A DNA stretch of 64,000 nucleotides from Acidobacteriota bacterium (GTDB lineage: Bacteria > Acidobacteriota > Vicinamibacteria > Vicinamibacterales > CAVVIG01): positions 322,488 through 386,487 of the forward strand of contig QHWB01000040.1 of the NCBI GenBank assembly GCA_003222395.1. The letters run 5' to 3'. The translations under genes and the position numbers were made by a program. The notes beneath the pieces were generated by a model. That model ran no database searches. It was not told the DNA's origin and worked only from the letters and a program-made list of their open reading frames with translations. Below, piece by piece: positions 1 through 7,976 of the stretch (position 1 is its first letter; every line of letters starts with the position of its first letter).

Positions 1-720
1 GTTGCGCTTCACCTGCGCGATGAAGCGGCGAATCCACGGTCCGAACTCGACCCCCTTCGTATCGAACTGAATCTCGGGTCCGAATTGCCCGCCGCCGCCG
101 CCCTGATTGTCGAACTGCTCGTTCTGCACGTACCTCTGCAGGTTCCGCAGCGCATCGCCGAGCGATCCGCCGGCGGACGAGGCGCGGCCGTTCGCGCCAT
201 TGGGCGCCGCGCTCGGCTTTTGCGTCGGCAGTTGCAGCGTCGACTGCGATTCGGGGCTGTCGGGCTGCGGCTGATTGCGCGCCATCTGTCCCATTGATGG
301 CTCAGGCTGCGGACCCTGGCCGCGCGCCATCTGCTGTCGCTGCGCCGGTTCGTCGACGCGCTCGGGACTGTTGCCGCGCTGAAACGGCAGAGGGTTGGTC
401 GGCTTGTCCGAACGCTCCGGCGCGCGCGCCATGCGATCGCGATCCGACGGCTCGGCAACCTGCGGCGGTTTCGGCGCCGGCCGCTCGACGCGCGGCGCCA
501 CGAACACGAATTGCGTGCGGTCGCGCGGCGGCTGCTCCAGAATCGCCAAGGGCTTTGCCGGCGGCGACGCGAACAGCGCCGGAAAATACTTCGGCGAGAC
601 GAGGATCACGATGACCATCACCAGATGGAAGATGATCGAGAGCAGGATCACTTCCAGCCGCGTCAGTGCGCGCCCGACGGGATAGATGTCGGGGTGGTAG
701 TCCTCGAAATCGAAATACAT
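1..720 (-). CDS. TonB-family energy transducer, C-terminus beyond window edge
   Basis: Partial gene: 240 codons are visible from ATG (complement of 718-720) and the frame is still open at base 1. The protein starts MYFDFEDYHPDIYPVGRAL and has one inner-membrane helix at about residues 25-44. A Pro/Gln/Arg-rich periplasmic linker follows (about 45-170). Near residue 227 it enters the segment GPWIRRFIAQVKRN, which resembles the start of a TonB C-terminal domain. Such proteins couple the proton motive force to outer-membrane transport. It lies downstream of ubiE with a 160-nt gap, so it probably has its own promoter; a TATACT hexamer sits 12 nt before the ATG. No exbB/exbD is seen in the window. 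Confidence 0.75.
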   Translation of the reverse strand, partial: MYFDFEDYHPDIYPVGRALTRLEVILLSIIFHLVMVIVILVSPKYFPALFASPPAKPLAILEQPPRDRTQFVFVAPRVERPAPKPPQVAEPSDRDRMARAPERSDKPTNPLPFQRGNSPERVDEPAQRQQMARGQGPQPEPSMGQMARNQPQPDSPESQSTLQLPTQKPSAAPNGANGRASSAGGSLGDALRNLQRYVQNEQFDNQGGGGGQFGPEIQFDTKGVEFGPWIRRFIAQVKRN

Positions 721-880
721 CAGGAATTTAGCAGTATATCAGCTGGTTGCTGGTTGCCGGGGACTGGTTGCTGCGGTCGCTTGCTGGAGCGTGGACGCGA
801 GGGTCGTAAAGATCGTTACATGCATCGAAGCGTCCACTCCCCTCAACCAACTCGAGCGATCATTCACCAGCCACCAGCAA
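721..880. repeat. Spacer with CAACCAG-type word repeats
   Basis: A 160-nt intergenic stretch. Near 742-770 the minus strand carries CAACCAGCAACCAG-type words, and near 842-888 the plus strand carries CAACCAACTC, CACCAGCCACCAGC and similar words. The two clusters are in inverted orientation and could form a loose hairpin. Similar words recur at 44,650-44,700 and 53,080-53,110. Confidence 0.5.
733..738 (-). promoter_or_regulatory. -10-like hexamer of the TonB-family gene
   Basis: TATACT on the minus strand, 12 nt before the ATG at 720. No convincing -35 hexamer is visible; the region upstream is the repeat-rich spacer. Confidence 0.4.
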
Positions 881-1597
881 CTAGCTCCGACACGCCGTGT
901 ACAGGATGACGGATCCGAACGTGAGTGGGACGGGACGCACCTCCATAAAACCGTTTTGTCGAAGAAGTTTCACAAACTCATCCGGCGACACGAATGCATC
1001 TATCGAGGTCTGCAGGTATCGATACGCCCCGTCGTGTCGCGAGATCGCGCGCCCGATTCGCGGTAGCAGGTGCCGGAGGTACCAGAGGTACGCCTGGCGG
1101 AAGCCAGGCGTGCGCGGAATTGCGAACTCGAGAATCGCGAGGCGGCCGTGTGGTTTCAGGACGCGATGGATCTCCCCGCATGCCGCCGGCACGTCGTCGA
1201 CGTTGCGGATGCCGAAGCCGATCGCGACGGCATCGACCGAAGCGTCGGCCACCGGCAAGCGCGTCGCGTCGCCTCGGATCAGCGCGATCGCACGCTGGAG
1301 GCGCCGCGCGCCGACCTTTCGATTGCCGATGACCAGCATGGCGGCGGCAAAATCGACGCCGACCACGCGCGCGGCGCCCGGACGCGCGCGCATCGCGGCG
1401 ATGGCCAGGTCGCCGGTACCCGTGCACAAATCGAGCACGCGCTCGCGGCCGGTCAGGGCCAGCGAGGCCACTGCGCGCCTGCGCCACCGCCGATCGATGC
1501 CCGCGCTCAGGAAGTGATTGAGGAAGTCGTAGCGGCCCGCGATCGCGTCGAACATCCCGGAGATCCGCGCCGGCGATTTCGAAACGTCATCGGCCAT
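881..1597 (-). CDS. ubiE: UbiE/MenG: demethylmenaquinone C-methyltransferase
   Basis: 238 residues. SAM-dependent class I methyltransferase catalysing the last step of menaquinone synthesis, methylation of the demethylated naphthoquinone. The N-terminus (FDAIAGRYDFLNHFLSAGID) is the UbiE signature, and the SAM-binding glycine loop VLDLCTGTGDLAIA follows at about residues 55-68. Length fits the family (230-250). Its start overlaps the end of the UbiA-type prenyltransferase by 11 nt, so it is the last gene of the menaquinone operon. In a futalosine pathway this enzyme acts on the prenylated, decarboxylated intermediate made by the neighbouring genes. Confidence 0.93.
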   Translation of the reverse strand: MADDVSKSPARISGMFDAIAGRYDFLNHFLSAGIDRRWRRRAVASLALTGRERVLDLCTGTGDLAIAAMRARPGAARVVGVDFAAAMLVIGNRKVGARRLQRAIALIRGDATRLPVADASVDAVAIGFGIRNVDDVPAACGEIHRVLKPHGRLAILEFAIPRTPGFRQAYLWYLRHLLPRIGRAISRHDGAYRYLQTSIDAFVSPDEFVKLLRQNGFMEVRPVPLTFGSVILYTACRS

Positions 1598-2453
1598 ACA
1601 GCGCGACGACGAGTATCAGCAGATAGAGGAGCCCGACGTACCCGTTGAGATCGAACGCGCGCCTGACCTGCGACAGATCGTCGGCGCGTACGAGCGACTG
1701 CTCGTACGCGAGCAGTGCGGCCACGATCGCGACACCGGCCAGATAAATCGTTCCGAGCGGCGCCACGAACGCGAGCCCGACGAGGCAGGCGATGGCAACC
1801 GCGTGCATGACGCGCGAGATCGCCAGCGACGCGGCGACGCCGAATCGGACCGGGATCGAGCGCAGGCCGTGCGCGCGATCGAACTCGAGGTCCTGACAGG
1901 CGTACATCACGTCGAAGCCGCCGACCCAGCTGCCAATCGCAACGGCGAGCAGCCATGGCTCCCATCCTCCGCGCGCGCCAACGGCGAGCCACCCGCCGAC
2001 CGGCGCGACGGCCATCGAGAGGCCGAGAAACAGCTGCGTCCATGTCGTATAGCGCTTCGCGAGCGAATACCAGAAGACGATCGCCAGCGCCACGGGCGAT
2101 AACGCGAGACACAAGGGATTCAGCTGCCACGCCGCGAAGAGGAAGACCGCCGACGCGATCGTCACGAACGCGATCGCCTCGCCGATCGTCATCGCGCCGC
2201 GCGGCAGCTCGCGCGCCGCCGTGCGCGGGTTGAGCGCGTCCATCCGCGCGTCGACGAGCCGGTTGAACCCCATCGCCGCGCTGCGCGCGCCGACCATCGC
2301 CACGACGATCCACAAGACGATGCGCCAGGTGATTGGCGTGTGCTGCGCGGCGAGGAGCGCGCCGGCGAGCGCAAACGGCAGCGCGAACACCGAATGGCTG
2401 ACACGCACGAACGAGGCGTACGTTCGGAGTTTTGGAACGAGCACGGGTGTCAC
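1587..2453 (-). CDS. mqnP: UbiA-family prenyltransferase (MqnP-type)
   Basis: 288 residues starting at GTG (complement of 2451-2453). That GTG overlaps the upstream stop as GTGA, which decided the start; an open frame continues far upstream but is antisense-like. It is an integral membrane prenyltransferase with about eight helices. Both Asp-rich Mg/diphosphate motifs are present: NRLVDARMD (NxxxDxxxD) and DLEFD in YACQDLEFDRAHG. Placed among mqn genes it most likely attaches the polyprenyl tail to 1,4-dihydroxy-6-naphthoate (MqnP). A true UbiA with 4-hydroxybenzoate as substrate is unlikely here, but sequence alone does not exclude it. Confidence 0.85.
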   Translation of the reverse strand: MTPVLVPKLRTYASFVRVSHSVFALPFALAGALLAAQHTPITWRIVLWIVVAMVGARSAAMGFNRLVDARMDALNPRTAARELPRGAMTIGEAIAFVTIASAVFLFAAWQLNPLCLALSPVALAIVFWYSLAKRYTTWTQLFLGLSMAVAPVGGWLAVGARGGWEPWLLAVAIGSWVGGFDVMYACQDLEFDRAHGLRSIPVRFGVAASLAISRVMHAVAIACLVGLAFVAPLGTIYLAGVAIVAALLAYEQSLVRADDLSQVRRAFDLNGYVGLLYLLILVVALYGR

Positions 2454-3712
2454 GCTTCGATCCACCGCAACTGATCGGGCTGAATGCCGCTCACCAGATA
2501 TTCTTCCACATCGTCGATCATCGGCGGGAGAGCGACGGCGAGCAGTCGGGCGCGCTTTCCGGCTTCGATGGTGCCGTAATCGGCGTCGAAGCCGAGCGCA
2601 CGGGCGCCGACGATGGTCGCGCTCGCGAGAAGCGACGTCGCGGGGACGCGCGGCGCCAGCGCGCGCATCGTGGCGAGCTCGGCGAACACGTTGAGGTCGG
2701 GCGCGCTCGCGAGGCTGTCGGTGCCGACGGCGACAGCGACCCCGGATCGATAGAAGTCTTCGAGCGGTGGCGTCCCTGCGCCCGTATGGCCGTTGCTCCG
2801 CGGACAGGTGACGAGCGTGGCGCCGCGCTCCGCCAGGCGCCGCAGATCGCCGGTGGTCATCTGCACGCCGTGAACGACCAGCACGCGCCGATCGAGGAAG
2901 CCGCACTCTTCCAGAAACTGCACCGACGTGCCGCCTGGAGGCGACCACGCGGGATTCCAGACGCCGAGCTCCTCGAGCAGCGCACGCCAGGGCCCCCGTC
3001 CGGATCGCATGAACTCGACTTCCTCGGCCGATTCGGACACGTGCACGCTGCACGGTGCGAACGGATGCCGATCGATCGCCTGCCGGATGAACCGGAACAC
3101 CAAAGGCGCGACGGAATAGGGCGCGTGCGCCGCCAGCGTCGGGATGATGCGATCGCTGCGATCCTCGTCGGACCGCAGCGCTTCGATTTCGCGCTGCGCG
3201 CCGTCGACGAACGCCTCCGGATCGTCGGCGTTGAATCGAATCAGCTCGTAGAAGACGACAGCCGCCGACAGCGGACCGCGCGCGAGCGGCTCGTAGGTGG
3301 CGAGCGTATTGCTGATGTCGCCGACGATCGCGGTGCCGGTGGCGGTCGCTTCGACGATCGCGTCCTCGATCGCCTGCGTGATCTGGCGATCGCGCGGGTC
3401 CGGATGCTGTCGCCGCGCCGCCATCACCCCGCGGATCCAGGTGACGAACTCGGATGCCGGCGGCACTTCATCGCGCAGATACGACAGTTCGAGGTGCGTG
3501 TGGGCGTTGACGAGACCCGGCAACAGCGCGACGCGGCCGAGATCGACTTCGGGCTCGCTGCGGTTGGCCGATTGCCGGCCGACCGCGACGACACGACCCC
3601 GATCGACGGCGACCCACCCGTCGCGAATCGGCGACTCGGTGATGGGCAGAACCCAGGAGGCGTGGTACCGAATCAATGAGCGGAGCGGGGCGGCGGGGTC
3701 CCCGCGGAGCAT
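2450..3712 (-). CDS. mqnX: Amidohydrolase, probable aminofutalosine deaminase (MqnX-like)
   Basis: 420 residues from ATG at 3712. A TTG at 3676 overlapping the mqnC stop (TTGA) would give 408 residues and fits the usual family start (LIRYHASWVLPI) better. Metal-binding motifs of the amidohydrolase superfamily are visible: NAHTHLE (about 70), HAPYS, HVSESAEE and GTDSLAS. MqnX deaminates 6-amino-6-deoxyfutalosine to futalosine, the alternative to direct hydrolysis by MqnB. Assignment rests on superfamily motifs plus its position between mqnC and the prenyltransferase. Another adenosine or S-adenosylhomocysteine deaminase-type activity is possible. It overlaps mqnC by 40 nt (or 4 nt with the TTG start). 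Confidence 0.75.
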   Translation of the reverse strand: MLRGDPAAPLRSLIRYHASWVLPITESPIRDGWVAVDRGRVVAVGRQSANRSEPEVDLGRVALLPGLVNAHTHLELSYLRDEVPPASEFVTWIRGVMAARRQHPDPRDRQITQAIEDAIVEATATGTAIVGDISNTLATYEPLARGPLSAAVVFYELIRFNADDPEAFVDGAQREIEALRSDEDRSDRIIPTLAAHAPYSVAPLVFRFIRQAIDRHPFAPCSVHVSESAEEVEFMRSGRGPWRALLEELGVWNPAWSPPGGTSVQFLEECGFLDRRVLVVHGVQMTTGDLRRLAERGATLVTCPRSNGHTGAGTPPLEDFYRSGVAVAVGTDSLASAPDLNVFAELATMRALAPRVPATSLLASATIVGARALGFDADYGTIEAGKRARLLAVALPPMIDDVEEYLVSGIQPDQLRWIEA

Positions 3713-4941
3713 GTCCGGGGCGCAGCGGTCTCCGGATTGGGAATGACGCGAAGCTGCTTGCCCGCGCGGCTGCGCGCTTCGTAGTCCGCCAGCTCGTCGG
3801 GCACGTGCGTGTCGCCTGCGGCGCGAGCGGTGGCGAGCTCCAGCATGCGGGGCACGTCGCGGTCGCGGAAGATCGGATCACCGAGGATTTCGTAGTGCAT
3901 GTTCCGCCGCTTCGGGATGAAGCCGGCGTCCTCGACGTTGCGGACGATCTCGACTTCGTCCATGCAGTAGCTCGCGCCGGCGGCGCGGACGACATTCTCC
4001 TCGATCATCACACTGCCCATGTCGTTGGCGCCGTACGCGAGGCTCAGTTGTCCCACCTTCCCGCCCTGCGTGACCCACGAAGCCTGGAGGTTGTCGAAGT
4101 TGTCGAGCACGATGCGCGCGATGGCAAGCGTCCGGAGGTAGTCGACGCCGGTGGCCTCCGTTCCCCCCAGCTCGGTGTTCGCCGGCTGATAGCTCCACGT
4201 GATGAACGCGGTGAACCCGCCGGTCTCGTCCTGGAGCTCACGAAGGCGCAGCAGATGCTCGATCCGTTCCTCGTCGGTCTCGACCGTGCCGTACATCATG
4301 GTCGCGGTCGTGCGGAGACCCGCGCGGTGCGCGTGTCGCATGACGGCGAGCCATTCGTCCGCCGTCGCCTTGCCGTAACAGTGCAGCAGCCTGCGGACGC
4401 GGTCGACGAGGATTTCAGCGCCGCCGCCGGGAACGCTGTCGAGTCCGGCGGCGATCAACCGATCGATGACCGCAGGCACCGGCAACTGCGACAGCCGAGA
4501 CAGATGGATCACCTCGGGCGGCGAGAGCGCGTGCAGTTTGAAGGCGGGATATCGCTGCTTGACTGCGCGGAACAGATCTTCGTACCACGCCAGGGGCAGG
4601 TCAGGATTGTGACCGCCCTGCAGCAGCAGCTGCGCGCCGCCGACGGCAATCGTCTCGTCGATCTTGCGAAACAACTCCTCGAAGCCGAGTACGTATCCCT
4701 CCGAGGAACCGACGGAGCGATAGAACGCGCAGAAGTTACATTTCGCAACGCAGATGTTCGTGTAGTTGACGTTGCGATCGACGATGTACGTGACGATGCG
4801 GTCCGGGTGCTTGTGCGCGCGGACGTGGTCCGCAAGGCGTCCGAGCCGCGGCGTCGGCGCACGTCGATACAGCTCGAGCGCCTCGGCGCGATCGATGCGC
4901 GCTCCAGCCAGGGCTTTCGACGCAATCGCCTCCAGATCCAT
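3673..4941 (-). CDS. mqnC: Cyclic dehypoxanthine futalosine synthase MqnC
   Basis: 422 residues. Radical SAM enzyme that cyclises dehypoxanthine futalosine in the futalosine menaquinone pathway. The [4Fe-4S]-binding CxxxCxxC is present as CVAKCNFC at about residue 68, preceded by NVNYTNI, typical of MqnC. LLLQGGHNPDLPLAWYEDLF and LDSVPGGGAEI are conserved family blocks. The C-terminal 30 residues are Pro/Ser-rich and overlap the next gene. It starts one base after the mqnA stop, so translation is probably coupled. Confidence 0.95.
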   Translation of the reverse strand: MDLEAIASKALAGARIDRAEALELYRRAPTPRLGRLADHVRAHKHPDRIVTYIVDRNVNYTNICVAKCNFCAFYRSVGSSEGYVLGFEELFRKIDETIAVGGAQLLLQGGHNPDLPLAWYEDLFRAVKQRYPAFKLHALSPPEVIHLSRLSQLPVPAVIDRLIAAGLDSVPGGGAEILVDRVRRLLHCYGKATADEWLAVMRHAHRAGLRTTATMMYGTVETDEERIEHLLRLRELQDETGGFTAFITWSYQPANTELGGTEATGVDYLRTLAIARIVLDNFDNLQASWVTQGGKVGQLSLAYGANDMGSVMIEENVVRAAGASYCMDEVEIVRNVEDAGFIPKRRNMHYEILGDPIFRDRDVPRMLELATARAAGDTHVPDELADYEARSRAGKQLRVIPNPETAAPRTCSAGTPPPRSAH

Positions 4942-4942
4942 G

Positions 4943-5776
4943 TCAATAAAACTGCGGCGCTGCCGTCCGTTCCACGACGCCCGCTTCAGCCGCGTAGCGG
5001 AAAAAGGCTTCGAGACCTGCCTGTTCGTCGTCTCCGAGATAGTACTTGATATTGTCGCGCAGGTACCGCGCGCCGATCGCCTGCCGTTCCTGATTCGGGC
5101 CGACGTACTCTCGCGCGAGCTCCTCCGGCCGGCCGATGCCCGCGTCGCGCGCCCGCTGGAGCGCCTCGACGTCGGCTGCAGTCAGCGCGCTCGGCCGCCC
5201 GGCCCAGAACGCGTAGACGAACGGTAGCCCGGTCAATTTCTTCCAGGCGTGGCCGAGGTCAATTTTTTCGATTCCGCGGGCATTCTCATTCGTGGCCTCC
5301 GGCTTCCAGCGGACGTCGCCTGCATCTAGAAACAACGCGTTGTCGCCGATGAGGAGCGCCGCGTCGCAGTGCCGAAGCATGTCGTCCAGGTCGGGTCCGC
5401 GCGGCTCGAAGCGCGGCTCGATCTCGAACAGCCGCGCGCACAACACGCGCGTGAGCGCGACCGACGTGCGCGAGCTCGTATCCATCGCGATCGAGCGCAC
5501 GTCGGCCATCGGCCTCTTCGTGAAGATGGCCACCGATGCGACGGGACCGGCCGACGCAATCGCGAGATCCGGCACGATCCGATACGGCCCGCCGCGCAGG
5601 TATTCGATTGAAGGGATGAGGCCGACGTCGATCGCGTTCTCGTGCAGCAGCCGCGCGCATTCCGACGGGATGTCGTAGCGGACGTCGAATCGCGGCGATC
5701 GCTCGAGGCCGTACACAAGCGGGACGGCATTCAGATAGCCCACGGCACCCAGCCGCACGCGGTCCGACGAGGTCAC
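4943..5776 (-). CDS. mqnA: Chorismate dehydratase MqnA
   Basis: 277 residues, GTG start overlapping the upstream stop as GTGA. MqnA has a periplasmic-binding-protein fold and dehydrates chorismate to 3-enolpyruvylbenzoate, the entry step of the futalosine pathway. The N-terminus RLGAVGYLNAVPLVYGLE and the blocks CARLLHENAIDVGLIPSIEY and SIAMDTSSRTSVAL match the family, as does the length (270-290). The tail contains WKKLTGLPFVYAFW and a helical REEL-type segment, also usual. Confidence 0.94.
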   Translation of the reverse strand: MTSSDRVRLGAVGYLNAVPLVYGLERSPRFDVRYDIPSECARLLHENAIDVGLIPSIEYLRGGPYRIVPDLAIASAGPVASVAIFTKRPMADVRSIAMDTSSRTSVALTRVLCARLFEIEPRFEPRGPDLDDMLRHCDAALLIGDNALFLDAGDVRWKPEATNENARGIEKIDLGHAWKKLTGLPFVYAFWAGRPSALTAADVEALQRARDAGIGRPEELAREYVGPNQERQAIGARYLRDNIKYYLGDDEQAGLEAFFRYAAEAGVVERTAAPQFY

Positions 5777-6660
5777 CGCGAGCGCTCGTCCTGAGTCGTG
5801 AGCTCGTCGACGGCACGAAGAACGTCCCAGCGCCCCGTGCGCTGGACCGGCTCGTAACCGGCGGCGTGAATGTTGCGGCGGATCTCCTCGAGCGGCGAGC
5901 GGCGGTAGCCCTGCGACACATCATCGTCTGCGGAGACGCCGTCCACATCGTCGGCGCCGACGGTGAGCGCCACCTGCGCGAGCTTCGGTCCGTACAGCGA
6001 CCAATCGACCTGAATCGAGGGGACGTTGTCGGCTACGATGCGCGCGAGGGCGACGCGCCTGATGTCTTCGTAGCCGGTCGTCGGCACGGCCGGGTTGACG
6101 CGGCGTGGGAGCGGCGCGAACGCGCGTATCACCGCGACCGCTCGCTGCAGCTCCGCGACCGTTTTCAACTGCGACATCGGATCGGTCGACTGCGGCTGAT
6201 GAATGGTGACGCGCGCGAGTGCGAGGCCGGCGATGTTCACTTCCTCGATCGATCGTCGGGCGTCGCGCAGGCGGTCGATCGGCGCTTCAGAGACGATCTC
6301 GAGCCCCGCCGCCCGCAGCTGCTCGAGCAGCGCGCGCAGCGTGACGCCTTCGCGTGCGGCGAGCTCCTCGAGATCCGCGAGCGAGAAGCCGGACACGGCG
6401 ACACCGTTGGCGGATGCGGCGACTTGCGCGACGCGATCGGCGGCGGCCGCGCGTGTCGGCGGCGCGCCGACGATGCGCGCTTCGCCGGCCGCCGGCGCGA
6501 TGGCGATCGGCGCCGATGGATCGGCCGCAATTTCGGCGACGCGCACGAACGTCGCGTTCGTCCCGTGGCGCTGCCGGCGCAGGCCGTCGGCGATGGCGCC
6601 GAGGCTGATGATGTCGTGCGACGCCGCGAGGCTCGTGAGCTCCTGTTCCGTAATCGTCAT
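5773..6660 (-). CDS. MqnE-like protein lacking the radical-SAM cysteines
   Basis: 295 residues from ATG at 6660. The C-terminal half resembles aminofutalosine synthase MqnE: RRVALARIVADNVPSIQVDW, then YGPKLAQVALTVGADDVDG, then IRRNIHAAGYEPVQR. The N-terminus (LGAIADGLRRQRHG) also aligns with MqnE. Where MqnE carries NPTNVC...CxxC this protein has an Ala-rich segment, and it contains no cysteine at all, so it cannot ligate a radical-SAM cluster. It is first in the overlapping run with mqnA and mqnC. A genuine MqnE would have to be encoded elsewhere. The start is preceded by four 24-bp repeats whose AAAGG lies 10 nt before the ATG; a TTG at 6774 would translate the repeats as ARLK/NGSRY units. 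Confidence 0.8.
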   Translation of the reverse strand: MTITEQELTSLAASHDIISLGAIADGLRRQRHGTNATFVRVAEIAADPSAPIAIAPAAGEARIVGAPPTRAAAADRVAQVAASANGVAVSGFSLADLEELAAREGVTLRALLEQLRAAGLEIVSEAPIDRLRDARRSIEEVNIAGLALARVTIHQPQSTDPMSQLKTVAELQRAVAVIRAFAPLPRRVNPAVPTTGYEDIRRVALARIVADNVPSIQVDWSLYGPKLAQVALTVGADDVDGVSADDDVSQGYRRSPLEEIRRNIHAAGYEPVQRTGRWDVLRAVDELTTQDERSR

Positions 6661-6756
6661 GTAGCGCGAGCCTTTCAGGCGAGCGTAGCGCGAGCCTTTC
6701 AGGCGAGCGTAGCGCGAGCCATTCAGGCGAGCGTAGCGCGAGCCATTCAGGCGAGC
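6661..6756. repeat. Four tandem copies of a 24-bp REP-like unit
   Basis: Four head-to-tail 24-bp copies at 6661, 6685, 6709 and 6733, sharing the core GCGCGAGCCTTTCAGGCGAG. The last two have ATTC in place of TTTC. Each unit holds a small palindrome (GCCT-TTC-AGGC). The array sits directly before the MqnE-like start. Dispersed copies occur near 25,173, 25,202, 57,108, 57,155 and 60,848. Confidence 0.92.
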
Positions 6757-6775
6757 GTGTCCGCAGCACTTCAAT

Positions 6776-7327
6776 TTACGACGGGGTCGGTCCGAACAAC
6801 AAGCCGAGGACGATCGCGATGGCGATGGCGAGCGACCACCCGAGCACGCACACCGCGGCCGCGCGCGTAGTGCTCGTGTAATCGAGGGCCTGGCGGACGG
6901 CGACGACCGTCGCGACCAGCATCCACACCGCAGTCGCAGCGAACACCGGCACCGTCACGCCCGGCATGATGCCGAATATGCGGAAGAGTCCGGGGGTTGA
7001 CGCGAAACCGATCGTGCGCAGCAGCTCACCGACGTCGACGCGCGTCTGCGGCTCCGGCATCAGGCGCGATCCGATTTCGAACGTGACGAGCGCCCACGCC
7101 GCCCACGCGATGAGCGCGACGGTGCTGATGAACAGGATGTTCGCGAGCGACAGGCCGCCGAGGCCGCGCGCGCCCACGCCGGCCGCGAGGCTCGACATCA
7201 CGACGATGGTCAACGCCTGACCCGTCGCACCGCGATCCGCTTCGACTTCCTCGTAGATCGCCGCGTCGAGCGAAATCGCTCCGATGAGCCGCATGAAGAA
7301 TCCGTTCGTCGCGGATCTGGTAGCCAT
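6776..7327 (-). CDS. YIP1-family membrane protein
   Basis: 183 residues from ATG at 7327 (MATRSATNGFFMRLIGAISLD); an in-frame start farther upstream would add a non-conserved tail. The pattern is typical of bacterial Yip1-domain proteins: a short polar N-terminus, then about five hydrophobic helices (LTIVVMSSLAAGVGA, ILFISTVALIAWAAWALV, GLFRIFGIMPGVTVPVFAATAVWMLV and so on), with the helix-breaking motif RTIGFASTPGLFRI in the middle. Function unknown; probably an inner-membrane protein. It ends two bases before a TTG that could start an extended MqnE-like protein, so the two may be co-transcribed. Confidence 0.75.
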   Translation of the reverse strand: MATRSATNGFFMRLIGAISLDAAIYEEVEADRGATGQALTIVVMSSLAAGVGARGLGGLSLANILFISTVALIAWAAWALVTFEIGSRLMPEPQTRVDVGELLRTIGFASTPGLFRIFGIMPGVTVPVFAATAVWMLVATVVAVRQALDYTSTTRAAAVCVLGWSLAIAIAIVLGLLFGPTPS

Positions 7328-7426
7328 ACCGCTACGGTATGCAAACGGCCTGCTCGATACAAGGTCCTGTGGACTTGCGGCATCCGGCTTCAGCCGGCTA
7401 ACGTGCACGCCTCGCTCACCAGGGCG

Positions 7427-7894
7427 TTATGGTGTGTTCTCGAACACGAGATCGAACGCCGTGTCGCCAAAACCCGGCATTGCGTAAGTGAATTCATAGC
7501 GGCGCGGCAACAGGCTGCTCACGTCGATCCACACGGTGCCGGTCGCTTCGATCTCGGACTGCGGCGACGTCGCGGGCGCGCGAACGCCGCGGACCATCGC
7601 GCCGTCGACGGCGCGAAGGCCGGCGTCGGCGAGACCGCGTGGATCGCCGAGGACGTTGAACAACTGCGCCCGTTCCTGCTCGTCGAGCTGCCGCATGAGG
7701 GCGCCGTGCTTGACGCGCGGTGCCTTGCCGCTCATCGCACGCCCCACCGCGTCGAACGCGCGCGCGATGTCGTCCTCGGTCAGCGGTTCGCTCGCTCTCA
7801 ATCGATCCTTGATCGGTCGGTCTTGGTCGCGACCGCAGGCGGCGGCGACGAGCGCGACGATGAGCAGAGCGGCAAATTCTTTCGTGGCATTCAT
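7427..7894 (-). CDS. Putative lipoprotein of unknown function
   Basis: 155 residues. The N-terminus MNATKEFAALLIVALVAAAC is a lipoprotein signal with a plausible lipobox ending at Cys20, followed by a charged mature start (GRDQDRPIKDRLRA). The mature part has no recognisable catalytic motif; it ends YEFTYAMPGFGDTAFDLVFE. Not recognised as a named family. It lies between the UbiD-type gene and the YIP1 gene on the same strand. Confidence 0.65.
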   Translation of the reverse strand: MNATKEFAALLIVALVAAACGRDQDRPIKDRLRASEPLTEDDIARAFDAVGRAMSGKAPRVKHGALMRQLDEQERAQLFNVLGDPRGLADAGLRAVDGAMVRGVRAPATSPQSEIEATGTVWIDVSSLLPRRYEFTYAMPGFGDTAFDLVFENTP

Positions 7895-7976
7895 TGTGCA
7901 CCAAAGCGCGCGGAGGCCTGATCGAGGGCGTCGCGATGGTCAGCTGGCGCAGCGGCCGAGCGACGCTCGATCGAAT

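Noticed and set aside
2432-3679. Long plus-strand open frame opposite the deaminase gene
   Set aside because: Arg/Asp-rich composition typical of antisense frames in GC-rich DNA; no motifs, and the minus-strand gene has clear metal-binding motifs.
6661-6756. Tandem repeats as a CRISPR array
   Set aside because: Units abut with no unique spacers and no cas genes are near.
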